Below are positions 15,209 through 23,663 of a stretch of 64,000 bases of DNA, one piece after another (position 1 is the first letter of the stretch; each line of letters starts with the position of its first letter). Below the pieces are notes generated by a model that was given only the letters and a program-made list of their open reading frames with translations, was not told the DNA's origin and did no database searches. Origin of the DNA: Mycolicibacterium canariasense (GTDB taxonomy: Bacteria > Actinomycetota > Actinomycetes > Mycobacteriales > Mycobacteriaceae); assembly GCF_002101555.1 (NCBI RefSeq), contig NZ_LQOL01000081.1, positions 186,001 to 250,000 of the forward strand, given 5' to 3'. The position numbers were made by a program, and so were the translations under genes.

Positions 15209-18200
15209 GCAGTTCCACCTGTCGCGGCTGCAGGTCATCAACTGGGGCGTGTTCGACGGCTACCACGACATCGGCTTCGGGCCAGGGGGCGCGCTGATCG
15301 CGGGCGCCTCCGGCAGCGGTAAATCCTCACTGCTGGACGCGATCTCGCTGGGCTTCCTGCCGTTCAACCGGCGTAACTTCAACGCCTCCGGCGACAACAC
15401 CGCCGCCGGGTCCAGCGCCGGACGGCGCACCGTGGACAAGTACGTGCGCGGGGCCTGGGGCCAGCGCAGCGACGCCGGCACCAGCCAGGTGATGTACCTG
15501 CGCGGTGAGGGCACCACGTGGTCGGCGGTGGCGGTCACCTACCGCAGCAACACCGGACGCACCATCACCGGTCTGGTACTGAAATGGCTGACCGGTGAAT
15601 CCCGTTCGGATTCGTCCAGCCGCTACGTGCTGGGCGACGGCGACCTGAGCATCGAGGACGTCTGCAACCGGTGGGCGGCGGGGCGTTTCGACGCGGGGGT
15701 GTTTCGCGGTGGGGGCGAGCGAAGCGACGGAGAATACCAGGGCGGCTGGCGGTTCTCCACCAAGGTGGAGTCCCAGTACCTGGCCCAGTTGTACTCCGCC
15801 ATCGGCATCCGGTCATCCGATGCCGCCCAGCAGCTGCTCGGCAAGGCCAAGTCGCTGAAAAGCGTTGGCGGGCTGGAACAGTTCGTCCGTGACTTCATGC
15901 TCGACGAACCGGACAGCCTGGCCCGGCTGCCCGAGGCGCTCAAGCAGATCGACCCGTTGGTGGAGGCACGCGATCTACTGGCGGTCGCCCAGCGCAAGCG
16001 CAAGATCCTCGGCGATATCGAGGCGATCCAGGTGCGGTACGCCTCGGAGTCCAGCGATCTGGGCATCATCGATCTGGTCGACGCACCGATGGTGCGGGCC
16101 TACACCGACCACGTCCGGCTGCGCGAATGCCCGGCCCAGATCGAGGCGCTGGACGCCACCATCACCCAGTTGGACAACGAGTACGCCGACCTGACCCGCC
16201 AGCTGAATCTGGCCAAGGCCGAGGGAGATTCGCTCAACGCCCAGATCAGCGGTGCCAGCGCCAACGTGGGCCCGCTGCAGGCCCAGGTCACCGCCGCCGA
16301 ATCGCAGGCCGAGGAGGTGTCCCGCCGGCGCGCCGCGTTCGAGGAGCTGGTCGTCGCGCAGGGCATCGACGTGCCGGACAGTGCCGACGAATTCTGGGAG
16401 CTGCGCGAGGCCCTCACCAAGCAGGCCACCGAGATGCTCGGAAAGCTCGAGTGGGGCCGCGAGGCCTCGACCGACGCCGAATACGCGCAGAAGTCGGCCC
16501 GCATCTTGCGCGACAGCGCAGCCAAGGAACTCAAGCGGGTGGAGCAGGTGGGTTCGGCGCTGCCCGAGTTCGCCGTCGCGATGCGCGACCACATCTGTAC
16601 CGCGATCGGTGTCGATCCGGCCGAGTTGCCGTATGTGGCGGAGCTTTTCGATCTGCGACCGGACCAGCAACGCTGGCGGGTGGCGGTCGAGAAGGTGCTG
16701 CGCGGCGTGGGCCTGCGGCTGCTGGTGCCCGACCGGCACCACGCCAAGGTGTTGCGGTTCGTCAACGAGACCAACATGCGCGGCCGGCTGGCGCTGCACC
16801 ACGTCCGAAACAGTGCGAGCGGCACCGAACCGGAGCCGAACACGCTCGCCGGCAAGCTCTTCCTGGTCAACCCGGACCACGCCTGCGCCGCCGAGGCGCT
16901 CGATGTGATCACCGCCGCCGGTGACCACATCTGCGTCGACACCCCGGACGTGTTCGCCCGGTTCCGCCGCGCGGTCACCGATTCGGGGCTGTACAAGGAA
17001 TCCGACCGGGTTGCCGTCAAGGACGACCGGCGGCCGCTGAAACCGTCGGAGTACATCTACCAGGGTGATATCAGCGCCAAGCTGGAGGCGTTGCACACCG
17101 AACTGGCCGAGGCCGAGGAGACCTTCGCGCGGGCCCGCAAGGCCGCCGATGACATTGCCGCGCAACGCCAGCAGTGGCGGGACCGGGCCGCGGCGTGCAA
17201 GGCCATCTACGAGCAGTTCCCGCAGTGGAGCCAGATCGACATCGAGACCGCCGACGGGCACGCCGACCGGCTGCGCGAACAGTACGAACTGCTGCTGGCC
17301 GACCACCCGGACATCGAAGCCCTGAGCGAGCGGGCCGAGGAATGCTGGACCGACATCCAGACGCTGATGACCCGCCGCGGTGCGATCCAGACCCGGCGCG
17401 ACGATCTGGACAGCCGCCGCACCCAGCTGCTGGAACTGGCCGACCGGCTTTCGCCGCCCGCGGTCTCCGAGCCGGCGACCGAGCTGCTGCGCCGGTTCGC
17501 CGCCGAGGTGCCGGTCCCCCTCGAGCTGCTCAACCCCGAGCCGCACCGCGACGCGCTGCTCGCCGCGATCCGCCGGGAACGCGATCAGCTGACCGAAAGC
17601 CGCAGGCGCTCTTACGAAGAACTGTCCCGCATCATCACCACCTTCGACACCTCGTTCCCGGACGCCATCCCGAACGACTCCGACGACCTCGATGAGCGGG
17701 TGCACGATTACGTGGCGGTGTGCCGGCACATCGACGAACGCGAGTTGCCGGACGCCTACGACCGGATGATGCGGTTGATCACCGAACAGGCCCCCGACGC
17801 CATCCTCACGCTGCACCGGGTGGCCGAACAGGAGACCCGGCGGATCAGCGAGCAGATCGACCGCGTCAACGGCGGGTTGAGCGCGGTGGAGTTCAACCGT
17901 GGCACCCGGCTGACACTGCGGGCCACCCCGCGCAGCCTGGCCGCCGTCTCCGAGCTCACCGAGATCGTCAAGGCGATCTCCCGCCGGGTGACCGAGGTCA
18001 GCATGGGCGACAAGAAGGCGATCCTGGAGCAGTACGCCGATATCCTGCGGCTGCGCAACCGGTTGGCCAGCACCGCCCCCGAGGACCGTAACTGGACCCG
18101 CGACGCGCTGGACGTGCGCAACCGGTTCACCTTCGACTGCGCCGAATGGGATGTGCGCAGCGACGAACTGATCCGCACGCACAGCAATGCCGGGGACAAC

Positions 18201-18563
18201 TCCGGCGGCGAGCAGGAGAAGCTGATGGCGTTCTGTCTGGCCGGTGCGTTGAGCTTCAACCTGGCCAATCCCGAAAGCGGGGACAACACCCCGGTTTTCG
18301 CGCAGTTGATGTTGGACGAGGCGTTCTCCAAGTCCGATCCGCAGTTCGCTTCCCAGGCCCTGGAGGCGTTCCGCAAGTTCGGCTTCCAGCTGGTGATTGT
18401 GGCCACCGTGCAGAATGCCACCACCATCCAGCCCTATATCGACGGGGTGGTGATGGTGTCCAAGACCGAAGCCACCGGGCGCAACGCCCGCCCGGTCGCG
18501 TCGGTGGCCACCAAGACCATCACCGATTTCACCGCCCTGCGTAAGGATCTCGCGTGCGTGTAG
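15201..18563 (+). CDS. jetC: JetC/MksB-like SMC ATPase
   Basis: 1120 residues with SMC architecture. Walker A GASGSGKSS is at about 35-43. Long coiled-coil arms flank a hinge-like middle (about residues 440-640). The signature motif SGGEQEKLMAF is near residue 1000 and Walker B with catalytic Glu (LMLDEAF) near 1035. This is the motor of MksBEF/Wadjet complexes, which extrude DNA loops; in full Wadjet systems the loop is cut by JetD. No JetD/MksG follows: xthA begins inside the last 10 bases. A GERSDGE segment near residues 171-177 is encoded by a GCGAGCGAAGCGAC stretch common in mycobacterial spacers. Confidence 0.88.
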   Translation: MSEQFHLSRLQVINWGVFDGYHDIGFGPGGALIAGASGSGKSSLLDAISLGFLPFNRRNFNASGDNTAAGSSAGRRTVDKYVRGAWGQRSDAGTSQVMYLRGEGTTWSAVAVTYRSNTGRTITGLVLKWLTGESRSDSSSRYVLGDGDLSIEDVCNRWAAGRFDAGVFRGGGERSDGEYQGGWRFSTKVESQYLAQLYSAIGIRSSDAAQQLLGKAKSLKSVGGLEQFVRDFMLDEPDSLARLPEALKQIDPLVEARDLLAVAQRKRKILGDIEAIQVRYASESSDLGIIDLVDAPMVRAYTDHVRLRECPAQIEALDATITQLDNEYADLTRQLNLAKAEGDSLNAQISGASANVGPLQAQVTAAESQAEEVSRRRAAFEELVVAQGIDVPDSADEFWELREALTKQATEMLGKLEWGREASTDAEYAQKSARILRDSAAKELKRVEQVGSALPEFAVAMRDHICTAIGVDPAELPYVAELFDLRPDQQRWRVAVEKVLRGVGLRLLVPDRHHAKVLRFVNETNMRGRLALHHVRNSASGTEPEPNTLAGKLFLVNPDHACAAEALDVITAAGDHICVDTPDVFARFRRAVTDSGLYKESDRVAVKDDRRPLKPSEYIYQGDISAKLEALHTELAEAEETFARARKAADDIAAQRQQWRDRAAACKAIYEQFPQWSQIDIETADGHADRLREQYELLLADHPDIEALSERAEECWTDIQTLMTRRGAIQTRRDDLDSRRTQLLELADRLSPPAVSEPATELLRRFAAEVPVPLELLNPEPHRDALLAAIRRERDQLTESRRRSYEELSRIITTFDTSFPDAIPNDSDDLDERVHDYVAVCRHIDERELPDAYDRMMRLITEQAPDAILTLHRVAEQETRRISEQIDRVNGGLSAVEFNRGTRLTLRATPRSLAAVSELTEIVKAISRRVTEVSMGDKKAILEQYADILRLRNRLASTAPEDRNWTRDALDVRNRFTFDCAEWDVRSDELIRTHSNAGDNSGGEQEKLMAFCLAGALSFNLANPESGDNTPVFAQLMLDEAFSKSDPQFASQALEAFRKFGFQLVIVATVQNATTIQPYIDGVVMVSKTEATGRNARPVASVATKTITDFTALRKDLACV

Positions 18564-19321
18564 CCACATGGAACGTCAACTCCATCCGCACCCGCGTGGA
18601 CCGGGTGACCGACTGGCTGGCGCGTGCCGACGTCGACGTGCTTGCCATGCAGGAGACCAAGTGCACCGACGCGCAGTTCCCGGCCATGCCGTTCGCCGCG
18701 CTGGGTTATGAGGTCGCCCATATCGGGCTGAACCAGTGGAACGGGGTGGCGATCGCGTCGCGGGTCGGCCTCGACGACGTCGAGATCGGATTCCCCGGCC
18801 AGCCGCTGTGGGACGGGCTGACCGAGGCGCGGGCCATCGGGGCGACCTGCGGCGGGGTCCGGCTGTGGAGCCTCTACATTCCCAACGGCCGCACGCTGGC
18901 CGACAAGCACTACACCTACAAGCTGGAATGGCTTGACGCCCTGCGTGTTTCGTCTGCCAACTGGCCTGGCCCGGTGGCGCTGATGGGCGACTGGAACATC
19001 GCACCCACCGACGAGGACGTCTGGGATCCCGCGTTCTTCGAAGGGGCCACGCATGTCTCGGAGCCGGAGCGGGCCGCATTCCGCGCGTTCGAGGACGCCG
19101 GCTTCGCCGACGTGGTGCGGCCCTACACACCCGGCCCCGGCGTCTACACCTACTGGGATTACACCCAACTGCGCTTCCCGAAGAAGCAGGGCATGCGCAT
19201 CGACTTCATCCTCGGCTCGGCGGAATTCGCGGCCCGCGTCACGCACGCCGAGATCGTCCGCGAAGAACGCAAGGGCAAGCAGCCCAGCGATCACGCGCCG
19301 GTGCTGGTGGATCTGGCGTGA
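18554..19321 (+). CDS. xthA: Exodeoxyribonuclease III / AP endonuclease
   Basis: 255 residues with the exonuclease III motifs: ATWNVNSIRTRVDRV, AMQETKC, GDWNIAPTDEDVWDP and the C-terminal PSDHAPVLVDL catalytic His. It cuts at abasic sites and degrades 3' ends in base excision repair. It corresponds to Rv0427c. The GTG at 18554 lies 10 bases before the end of jetC, and the stop overlaps the next gene (GTGA). It occupies the position where JetD would be expected in a Wadjet operon. Confidence 0.93.
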   Translation: MRVATWNVNSIRTRVDRVTDWLARADVDVLAMQETKCTDAQFPAMPFAALGYEVAHIGLNQWNGVAIASRVGLDDVEIGFPGQPLWDGLTEARAIGATCGGVRLWSLYIPNGRTLADKHYTYKLEWLDALRVSSANWPGPVALMGDWNIAPTDEDVWDPAFFEGATHVSEPERAAFRAFEDAGFADVVRPYTPGPGVYTYWDYTQLRFPKKQGMRIDFILGSAEFAARVTHAEIVREERKGKQPSDHAPVLVDLA

Positions 19322-19980
19322 CCGGGGGATTGAGCGCCCCCCTCCCACGGCTGCTGCTGCTCCTGACGGTCGTCACCGGCGTCGTGGACGCCTTCAGCTA
19401 CCTGGCCCTCGGGCACGTTCTGGTGGCCAATATGACCGGCAACGTGGTGTTCAGCGGGTTCGCGCTCGCGGGAGCACCGGGTTTCGTGTGGTGGGCCTTG
19501 CTGCTCGCCGTCGCCACCTTCCTGGTCGGCGCCGCGTTCGGCGGGTCGCTGCGCAAGCGTCTGGGCGAGGACCGACGAAAGCACCTGTTGACGTCGACGG
19601 TCATCGAATTGGTGTGCGTCGCAGCCGCTTTGGCGGTGGTGGTCGTCGCACCGACACCCTACCGAAGCTGGATCTTGAGTGCGCTGATCGTCTTACTGGG
19701 CATCGGCATGGGTCTGCAGAATGCAACGGCGCGGGCGCTGGCGGTGCCCGACCTGACCACCACGGTGCTCACCCTGACCCTCACCGGGATCGCCTCGGAT
19801 GCCGCGTCCGGGCATGGCAGCAAGGCGGGCCGCAGGCTGGTGCCGGTGCTGGCCATGTTCCTCGGCGCGCTGGCCGGTGCCGCGCTGGTGGTGCACGGGT
19901 ATCACGCCTGGGCGCTGGGGCTGGCCACGGTGCTGTTGGCCGCCGTGGCTACGGTTGCGGGGGTTTCACGCCGACTGTGA
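19318..19980 (+). CDS. DUF1275 (YoaK family) membrane protein
   Basis: 220 residues, about six transmembrane helices. Family marks are VVDAFSYLALGHVLVANMTGN near the start and GIGMGLQNATARALAVPDLTTTVLTLTLTGI in the middle. The function of YoaK proteins is unknown. The GTG start overlaps the xthA stop by 4 bases, making it the last gene of the def operon. Its 3' end overlaps the convergent methyltransferase gene by 32 bases. Confidence 0.87.
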   Translation: MTGGLSAPLPRLLLLLTVVTGVVDAFSYLALGHVLVANMTGNVVFSGFALAGAPGFVWWALLLAVATFLVGAAFGGSLRKRLGEDRRKHLLTSTVIELVCVAAALAVVVVAPTPYRSWILSALIVLLGIGMGLQNATARALAVPDLTTTVLTLTLTGIASDAASGHGSKAGRRLVPVLAMFLGALAGAALVVHGYHAWALGLATVLLAAVATVAGVSRRL

Positions 19981-20515
19981 GGAGGTCCGAGATCGGTGTC
20001 CACATGGGCCGGCGCACCCCGCGCTGATCGGCGATCGTGAATCCGGCGTCGGTGAACAACGTCCGGACGGCTCGCGCGCCGGGGCTGATGGTGGTGGCCA
20101 CCACCAGGCCGCCGGGCGCCAGCACGCGGCGGAACTCCTTCAGCGCCGCCGGCTGGTCGAAGAAGTGGAAGGCCGACGTCGTCACCACGGCGTCCAGGAA
20201 ACCGTCGGTGAACGGCAGCTTCTCGGCGGGAGCGGACATCCAGCGCACCCGGTCGGAGCGTTTGCGCGCCTGCGCCAGCATGCCGTCGGCCATGTCGATG
20301 CCGTACACCTCGTCGGGCTGTAGCTCGCGCTGAATCCGGCTGGTGAGAATGCCGGTACCGCAGGCGATATCGGCGATCTGACGAGACCCGTGGCGGCGCA
20401 GCTGGGCGATCACCTCGTCCTGGGCGGGCTGGTACACCCAACGCTGCAGGCAGCGCTGATCGTACAGCGGCGCGGCCAGGCTCCAGAACCGGGCGATCAC
20501 GGCAGTCGCGTTCAC
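19949..20515 (-). CDS. Class I SAM-dependent methyltransferase
   Basis: 188 residues with the SAM-binding motif DIACGTGILTSRI (about residues 48-60), acidic loop YGIDMADGML, and the post-motifs LDAVVTTSAFHFFDQP and LAPGGLVVATT typical of Methyltransf_11. The GTG at 20515 overlaps the stop of the MerR-type gene (GTGA), so it belongs to the same leftward operon. Its substrate is unknown. The 3' end overlaps the convergent DUF1275 gene by 32 bases. Confidence 0.85.
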   Translation of the reverse strand: MNATAVIARFWSLAAPLYDQRCLQRWVYQPAQDEVIAQLRRHGSRQIADIACGTGILTSRIQRELQPDEVYGIDMADGMLAQARKRSDRVRWMSAPAEKLPFTDGFLDAVVTTSAFHFFDQPAALKEFRRVLAPGGLVVATTISPGARAVRTLFTDAGFTIADQRGVRRPMWTPISDLLTVGVKPPQP

Positions 20516-21261
20516 GTCTCCTGCTCCCCCTGTTGGTAACGCCGTAGCTCGGCGCGCACCGCCTCGTCCAGTGCTCGGTCCAGACTGGCGTGTGCCGACC
20601 GTCGCGCCACCCGGCGCATGACGTCGATCAGGTCGGCGGCCCAGGCCAGTTCCACATCGTTGCCCGGATACCAGCCGGTGCCCCGTTGCCGGACCACTTC
20701 GGTGTGGCCGGCCCCGGCCAGCGCTCGGGCCGCCTCGTCGAGCTTCTTGTCCACTGCCGCCGTGGTCTTCAGGATCGCCGTCAGCGGCATGCCGCGGGAG
20801 ACCAGTTTGCCGAAGTCGTCGACGACCCGGCGGTCGCGCACCCGATAGGTGTCGGCATCCTCGGTCGGCTCGATGATCCCGTTGGTGATCAGCTTGCGCA
20901 CGGTTGCCGCGTTGAGCTCGCCGAGCCGGGCCTGCAGCTGCGCCCGGGTCATGGTCTCGGGCACCGGGTGCGACCACGGCTCGGTGACCAGCTCACCGAG
21001 GTCTTCCAGGTTCAGCACCTCCACCAGGCCCTCGCCGCGCTGCAGCCCGGTCAGGAACTTCAGGATGTGTTTGACGGTGAAGCCCTCGCTGAGCAGCCGG
21101 ACGATGGCCTGCAACTGGCGCAGGTGCTTGTCGGTGTAGATGGCGACCCGGCCGCGGCGCTGCGGCCGCGGCAGCAGGCCGCTCTCTTGGTAGACGCGGA
21201 CATTCCGGGTCGTCGTCCCCGCCTCTCGCGCGAGGTCGTCAATCCGGTATTCGGCCACCAT
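20512..21261 (-). CDS. MerR family transcriptional regulator
   Basis: 249 residues. The N-terminal winged helix is typical MerR: YRIDDLAREAGTTTRNVRVYQESGLLPRPQRRGRVAIYTDKHLRQL, with the effector arm after it. Residues about 105-165 (RAQLQARLGELNAATVRKLI through YRVRDRRVVDDFGKLVSRG) look like a second, degenerate MerR-type helix-turn-helix. It lies just behind the monooxygenase gene on the same strand (6-base gap) and probably controls the catabolic operon upstream of it; this is inference. The inducer is unknown. Confidence 0.85.
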   Translation of the reverse strand: MVAEYRIDDLAREAGTTTRNVRVYQESGLLPRPQRRGRVAIYTDKHLRQLQAIVRLLSEGFTVKHILKFLTGLQRGEGLVEVLNLEDLGELVTEPWSHPVPETMTRAQLQARLGELNAATVRKLITNGIIEPTEDADTYRVRDRRVVDDFGKLVSRGMPLTAILKTTAAVDKKLDEAARALAGAGHTEVVRQRGTGWYPGNDVELAWAADLIDVMRRVARRSAHASLDRALDEAVRAELRRYQQGEQET

Positions 21262-21267
21262 CGGAGT

Positions 21268-22722
21268 CTAGGCGGCGGTGATCCGGTAGTCCCGCAGATC
21301 CAGTGCCTTCAACTGGTTGACGTACTGGGTGGCGAAGCCGGGGAACATCGTCGCGTTGAATCCGTCCTCGGTCAGATACCAACTCTGGCATCCGGAGTTC
21401 CACGTCGTGGACCGCAGCCGGCGCTGGATCTGCTCGTTGTAGCGGGCCTGCACGTCGGGACGGACGTCCAACGCCTTCCAACCGAACTGCAGCAGCTTGC
21501 CGATCGCTTCGGTGATGTAGTCGATCTGCGCCTCCATGTACACCAGCGCCGAGCTGTGCCCGGGGCCCGAGTTGGGTCCGAAGGTGAAGTACAGGTTGGG
21601 GTAACCGGAGACCGCGACGCTGCGGTAGGCGTAGGCACCGCGGCTCCATTCCGATGCCAGCACCCGCCCGTCGACACCGGTGACCGGGAACGGCGTACCG
21701 GTCTTGGACACGTCGAAACCGGTGGCGAACACGATGGCGTCGAACTGGTGCTCGATACCTTCCACGGTCCGAATCCCCTTGGGGGACAGCCGCGCTATCG
21801 GCCAGGTGACCAACTTGCAGTTGTCCGCCTGCAGGGCAGGGTAGTAGTCACTGGTCATCAGCAGGCGTTTGCAGCCCGCGGAGAAGTCCGGCGTGAGCTG
21901 TCGGCGCAGCCACGGATCCTTCACCTGGGCACGCAGATTCGCCCTGCTCACGGTCTCCACCAGCCGGGTGAACGGGGTGTCCCAGACCACGCCGAGCGCC
22001 ACCGACTCGTGTCCCCAGAACCAGACCGAGCGCATCAGCTTCTCCGCCAGCGGCACGGTCTTGTAGATGTCCTTGAGCCAGTCGGCGGTCGCGGTGTTGT
22101 ACCGCGGCAGCACCCATCCGGCGGTGCGCTGGAACACCTTCACCGACTCGGCGACCTTCACCAGTTCCGGCACGATCTGCACGGCACTGGCGCCGGTGCC
22201 CACGACGGCGACCTTCTTGCCGGTGAAGTCGTACTCGTGATCCCAACGGGCGCTGTGGATTGTCTTGCCCTCGAAGGTATCGACGCCCGGGATGTCGGGC
22301 AGGCTGACGTTGGCCAACGGACCGGAGGCCACGATCACGGCCCGCGCGCGCACCGGGTCGCGGCCGGTGAAGCTGACCGTCCACTCCCCCGCCGCCTGGT
22401 CGTAGACCACGCCGGTGACGGTGTGCTCGAACCGGATGTGCGGCTCGATGCCGGCCTCGGCGACCATGCCCTCGATGTATCGCAGGATCTCGGCGCTGCC
22501 CGAGTAGGTGTGCGACCAGTCGGGGTTGGGCGCGAAGCTGTAGGAGTACAGCCGCGACGGGATATCGCAGGCGGCACCGGGATAGGTGTTGTCCCGCCAA
22601 GTCCCGCCCACCCGGGTGTCCCGCTCGTAGATCACGAAGTCGGTGATACCGCGGTCCTTGAGCCGGATGGCCGCGCCGACACCGGCGAAGCCGGCGCCGA
22701 TGATGGCGACAGAAACAGTCAT
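21268..22722 (-). CDS. Flavin-dependent monooxygenase, probable type I Baeyer-Villiger monooxygenase
   Basis: 484 residues. An N-terminal FAD-binding GAGFAGVGAAIRL motif is followed by the Baeyer-Villiger fingerprint FEGKTIHSARWDHEY (FxGxxxHxxxW) and an NADPH-binding GTGASAVQIVPEL motif. A second ATGFD segment lies near residue 335. Such enzymes insert oxygen into ketones to form esters or lactones, or oxidise heteroatoms. With the adjacent esterase-like hydrolase and SDR this suggests ketone or alcohol breakdown. It resembles MymA-type enzymes of mycobacteria. It is co-directional with the diiron protein gene (9-base gap). Confidence 0.9.
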   Translation of the reverse strand: MTVSVAIIGAGFAGVGAAIRLKDRGITDFVIYERDTRVGGTWRDNTYPGAACDIPSRLYSYSFAPNPDWSHTYSGSAEILRYIEGMVAEAGIEPHIRFEHTVTGVVYDQAAGEWTVSFTGRDPVRARAVIVASGPLANVSLPDIPGVDTFEGKTIHSARWDHEYDFTGKKVAVVGTGASAVQIVPELVKVAESVKVFQRTAGWVLPRYNTATADWLKDIYKTVPLAEKLMRSVWFWGHESVALGVVWDTPFTRLVETVSRANLRAQVKDPWLRRQLTPDFSAGCKRLLMTSDYYPALQADNCKLVTWPIARLSPKGIRTVEGIEHQFDAIVFATGFDVSKTGTPFPVTGVDGRVLASEWSRGAYAYRSVAVSGYPNLYFTFGPNSGPGHSSALVYMEAQIDYITEAIGKLLQFGWKALDVRPDVQARYNEQIQRRLRSTTWNSGCQSWYLTEDGFNATMFPGFATQYVNQLKALDLRDYRITAA

Positions 22723-22731
22723 CAGCGTCTC

Positions 22732-23652
22732 CTAGGCAACGGGCTCGTAGGTCAGTTCCTGCGACCAGGTCGGGTTGTTGCGCACCAGCGAGATCGGGAT
22801 CACGCCGGTGATCTTGACCAGCGAATCGGCCATCCAGTGGTACTTCGACGTCCGGTCGATCACCTTGCGGCCCTGCCAGGAGATGATTCGGTACATCGGC
22901 ACCCGGCGCGCGAACTGGCTTCGCTCACCGACACTTTGGAACCGGCGCATGGCCTGGTACAGACGCTCCTCGTCGACGCCCATGGCCACGATGTTGTCGC
23001 GCATCTTGTTCAGCAGCGGAACGTAGCTGAGCACGCCGACCAGGAAGGTGGGCTTGACCCAGCCGCCGACCAGTTTGATCAGCAGCTTGCGCGCATCGGC
23101 GTGGCCGATGATGTCCATCACCTCGAAATCCACGGCCAGGTGCCGGGACTCGTCGGAGTTGATGCGTTTGAACACCTCCTGGGCCACCGGGTCCTTGACC
23201 TCGTCGGTGATGAACTTGATCAGCGCGCCGTCGAGTGCCACCTCCAGCATCGGGATGACGGTGCCCAGGAAGGTCAGGTCCATGCCGTCGGAGTACTTGT
23301 CCAGCCAGTTGATCACCAGCTGCACGTTCACGCTGGGCGGCGGGATCTCGTCGTCCTCGAGCATGCCCCAGCGGCGCATCAACGCCAGTTCGGCATTGGC
23401 GTGCTTCTGCTCCTCGGCGTGGAAGTGTTCGTAGATGCTCTTGAGCGTCGGGGTGGGGGCCTTCTTGGCCAGTGCGGCGAATCCGCGGGCGCCGACATTC
23501 TCGATCCACATCAGGTCGGTCATGAACGGCTTGAGCTTGGCCCACAGGTCGGCGTCGATGAGCTCGGCGCCCGGTGCGTCCCAGTCGATATCGACCAGTG
23601 CCCACTGCTTGTCCTTGATCATCTGCAGCATGTTGTCGAGATCCATCGCCAT
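22732..23652 (-). CDS. Ferritin-like diiron protein, putative oxygenase
   Basis: 306 residues, mostly helical. Two pairs of diiron-ligand patterns are visible: WIENVGARGF and EEQKHANAE in the first half, and LEVALDGAL with DESRHLAVD in the second. This fits the ferritin-like metal-dependent oxygenase or AurF-like group. The C-terminus is less conserved. It lies between an SDR (11-base gap) and the Baeyer-Villiger monooxygenase, so it may act in the same oxidative pathway. The substrate is unknown. Confidence 0.75.
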   Translation of the reverse strand: MAMDLDNMLQMIKDKQWALVDIDWDAPGAELIDADLWAKLKPFMTDLMWIENVGARGFAALAKKAPTPTLKSIYEHFHAEEQKHANAELALMRRWGMLEDDEIPPPSVNVQLVINWLDKYSDGMDLTFLGTVIPMLEVALDGALIKFITDEVKDPVAQEVFKRINSDESRHLAVDFEVMDIIGHADARKLLIKLVGGWVKPTFLVGVLSYVPLLNKMRDNIVAMGVDEERLYQAMRRFQSVGERSQFARRVPMYRIISWQGRKVIDRTSKYHWMADSLVKITGVIPISLVRNNPTWSQELTYEPVA

Positions 23653-23663
23653 GATTGAGCCTT

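Noticed and set aside
15975..18569. Leftward open frame of about 864 codons opposite jetC
   Set aside because: Antisense shadow of the SMC ATPase; composition is dominated by Gly, Arg, His, Gln and Val with no recognisable domain.
18554..19321. xthA considered as a JetD-type nuclease
   Set aside because: Its motifs are those of exonuclease III, with no DUF3322 or DUF2220 (TOPRIM-like) region, so it is not a JetD homologue even though it holds that position.
20590..23658. Very long rightward open frame of about 1022 codons opposite the MerR, monooxygenase and diiron genes
   Set aside because: It is the antisense shadow of three genes with clear domains. Its translation is low-complexity (rich in His, Gln, Arg, Gly) without any family motif. 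High GC content produces such frames.
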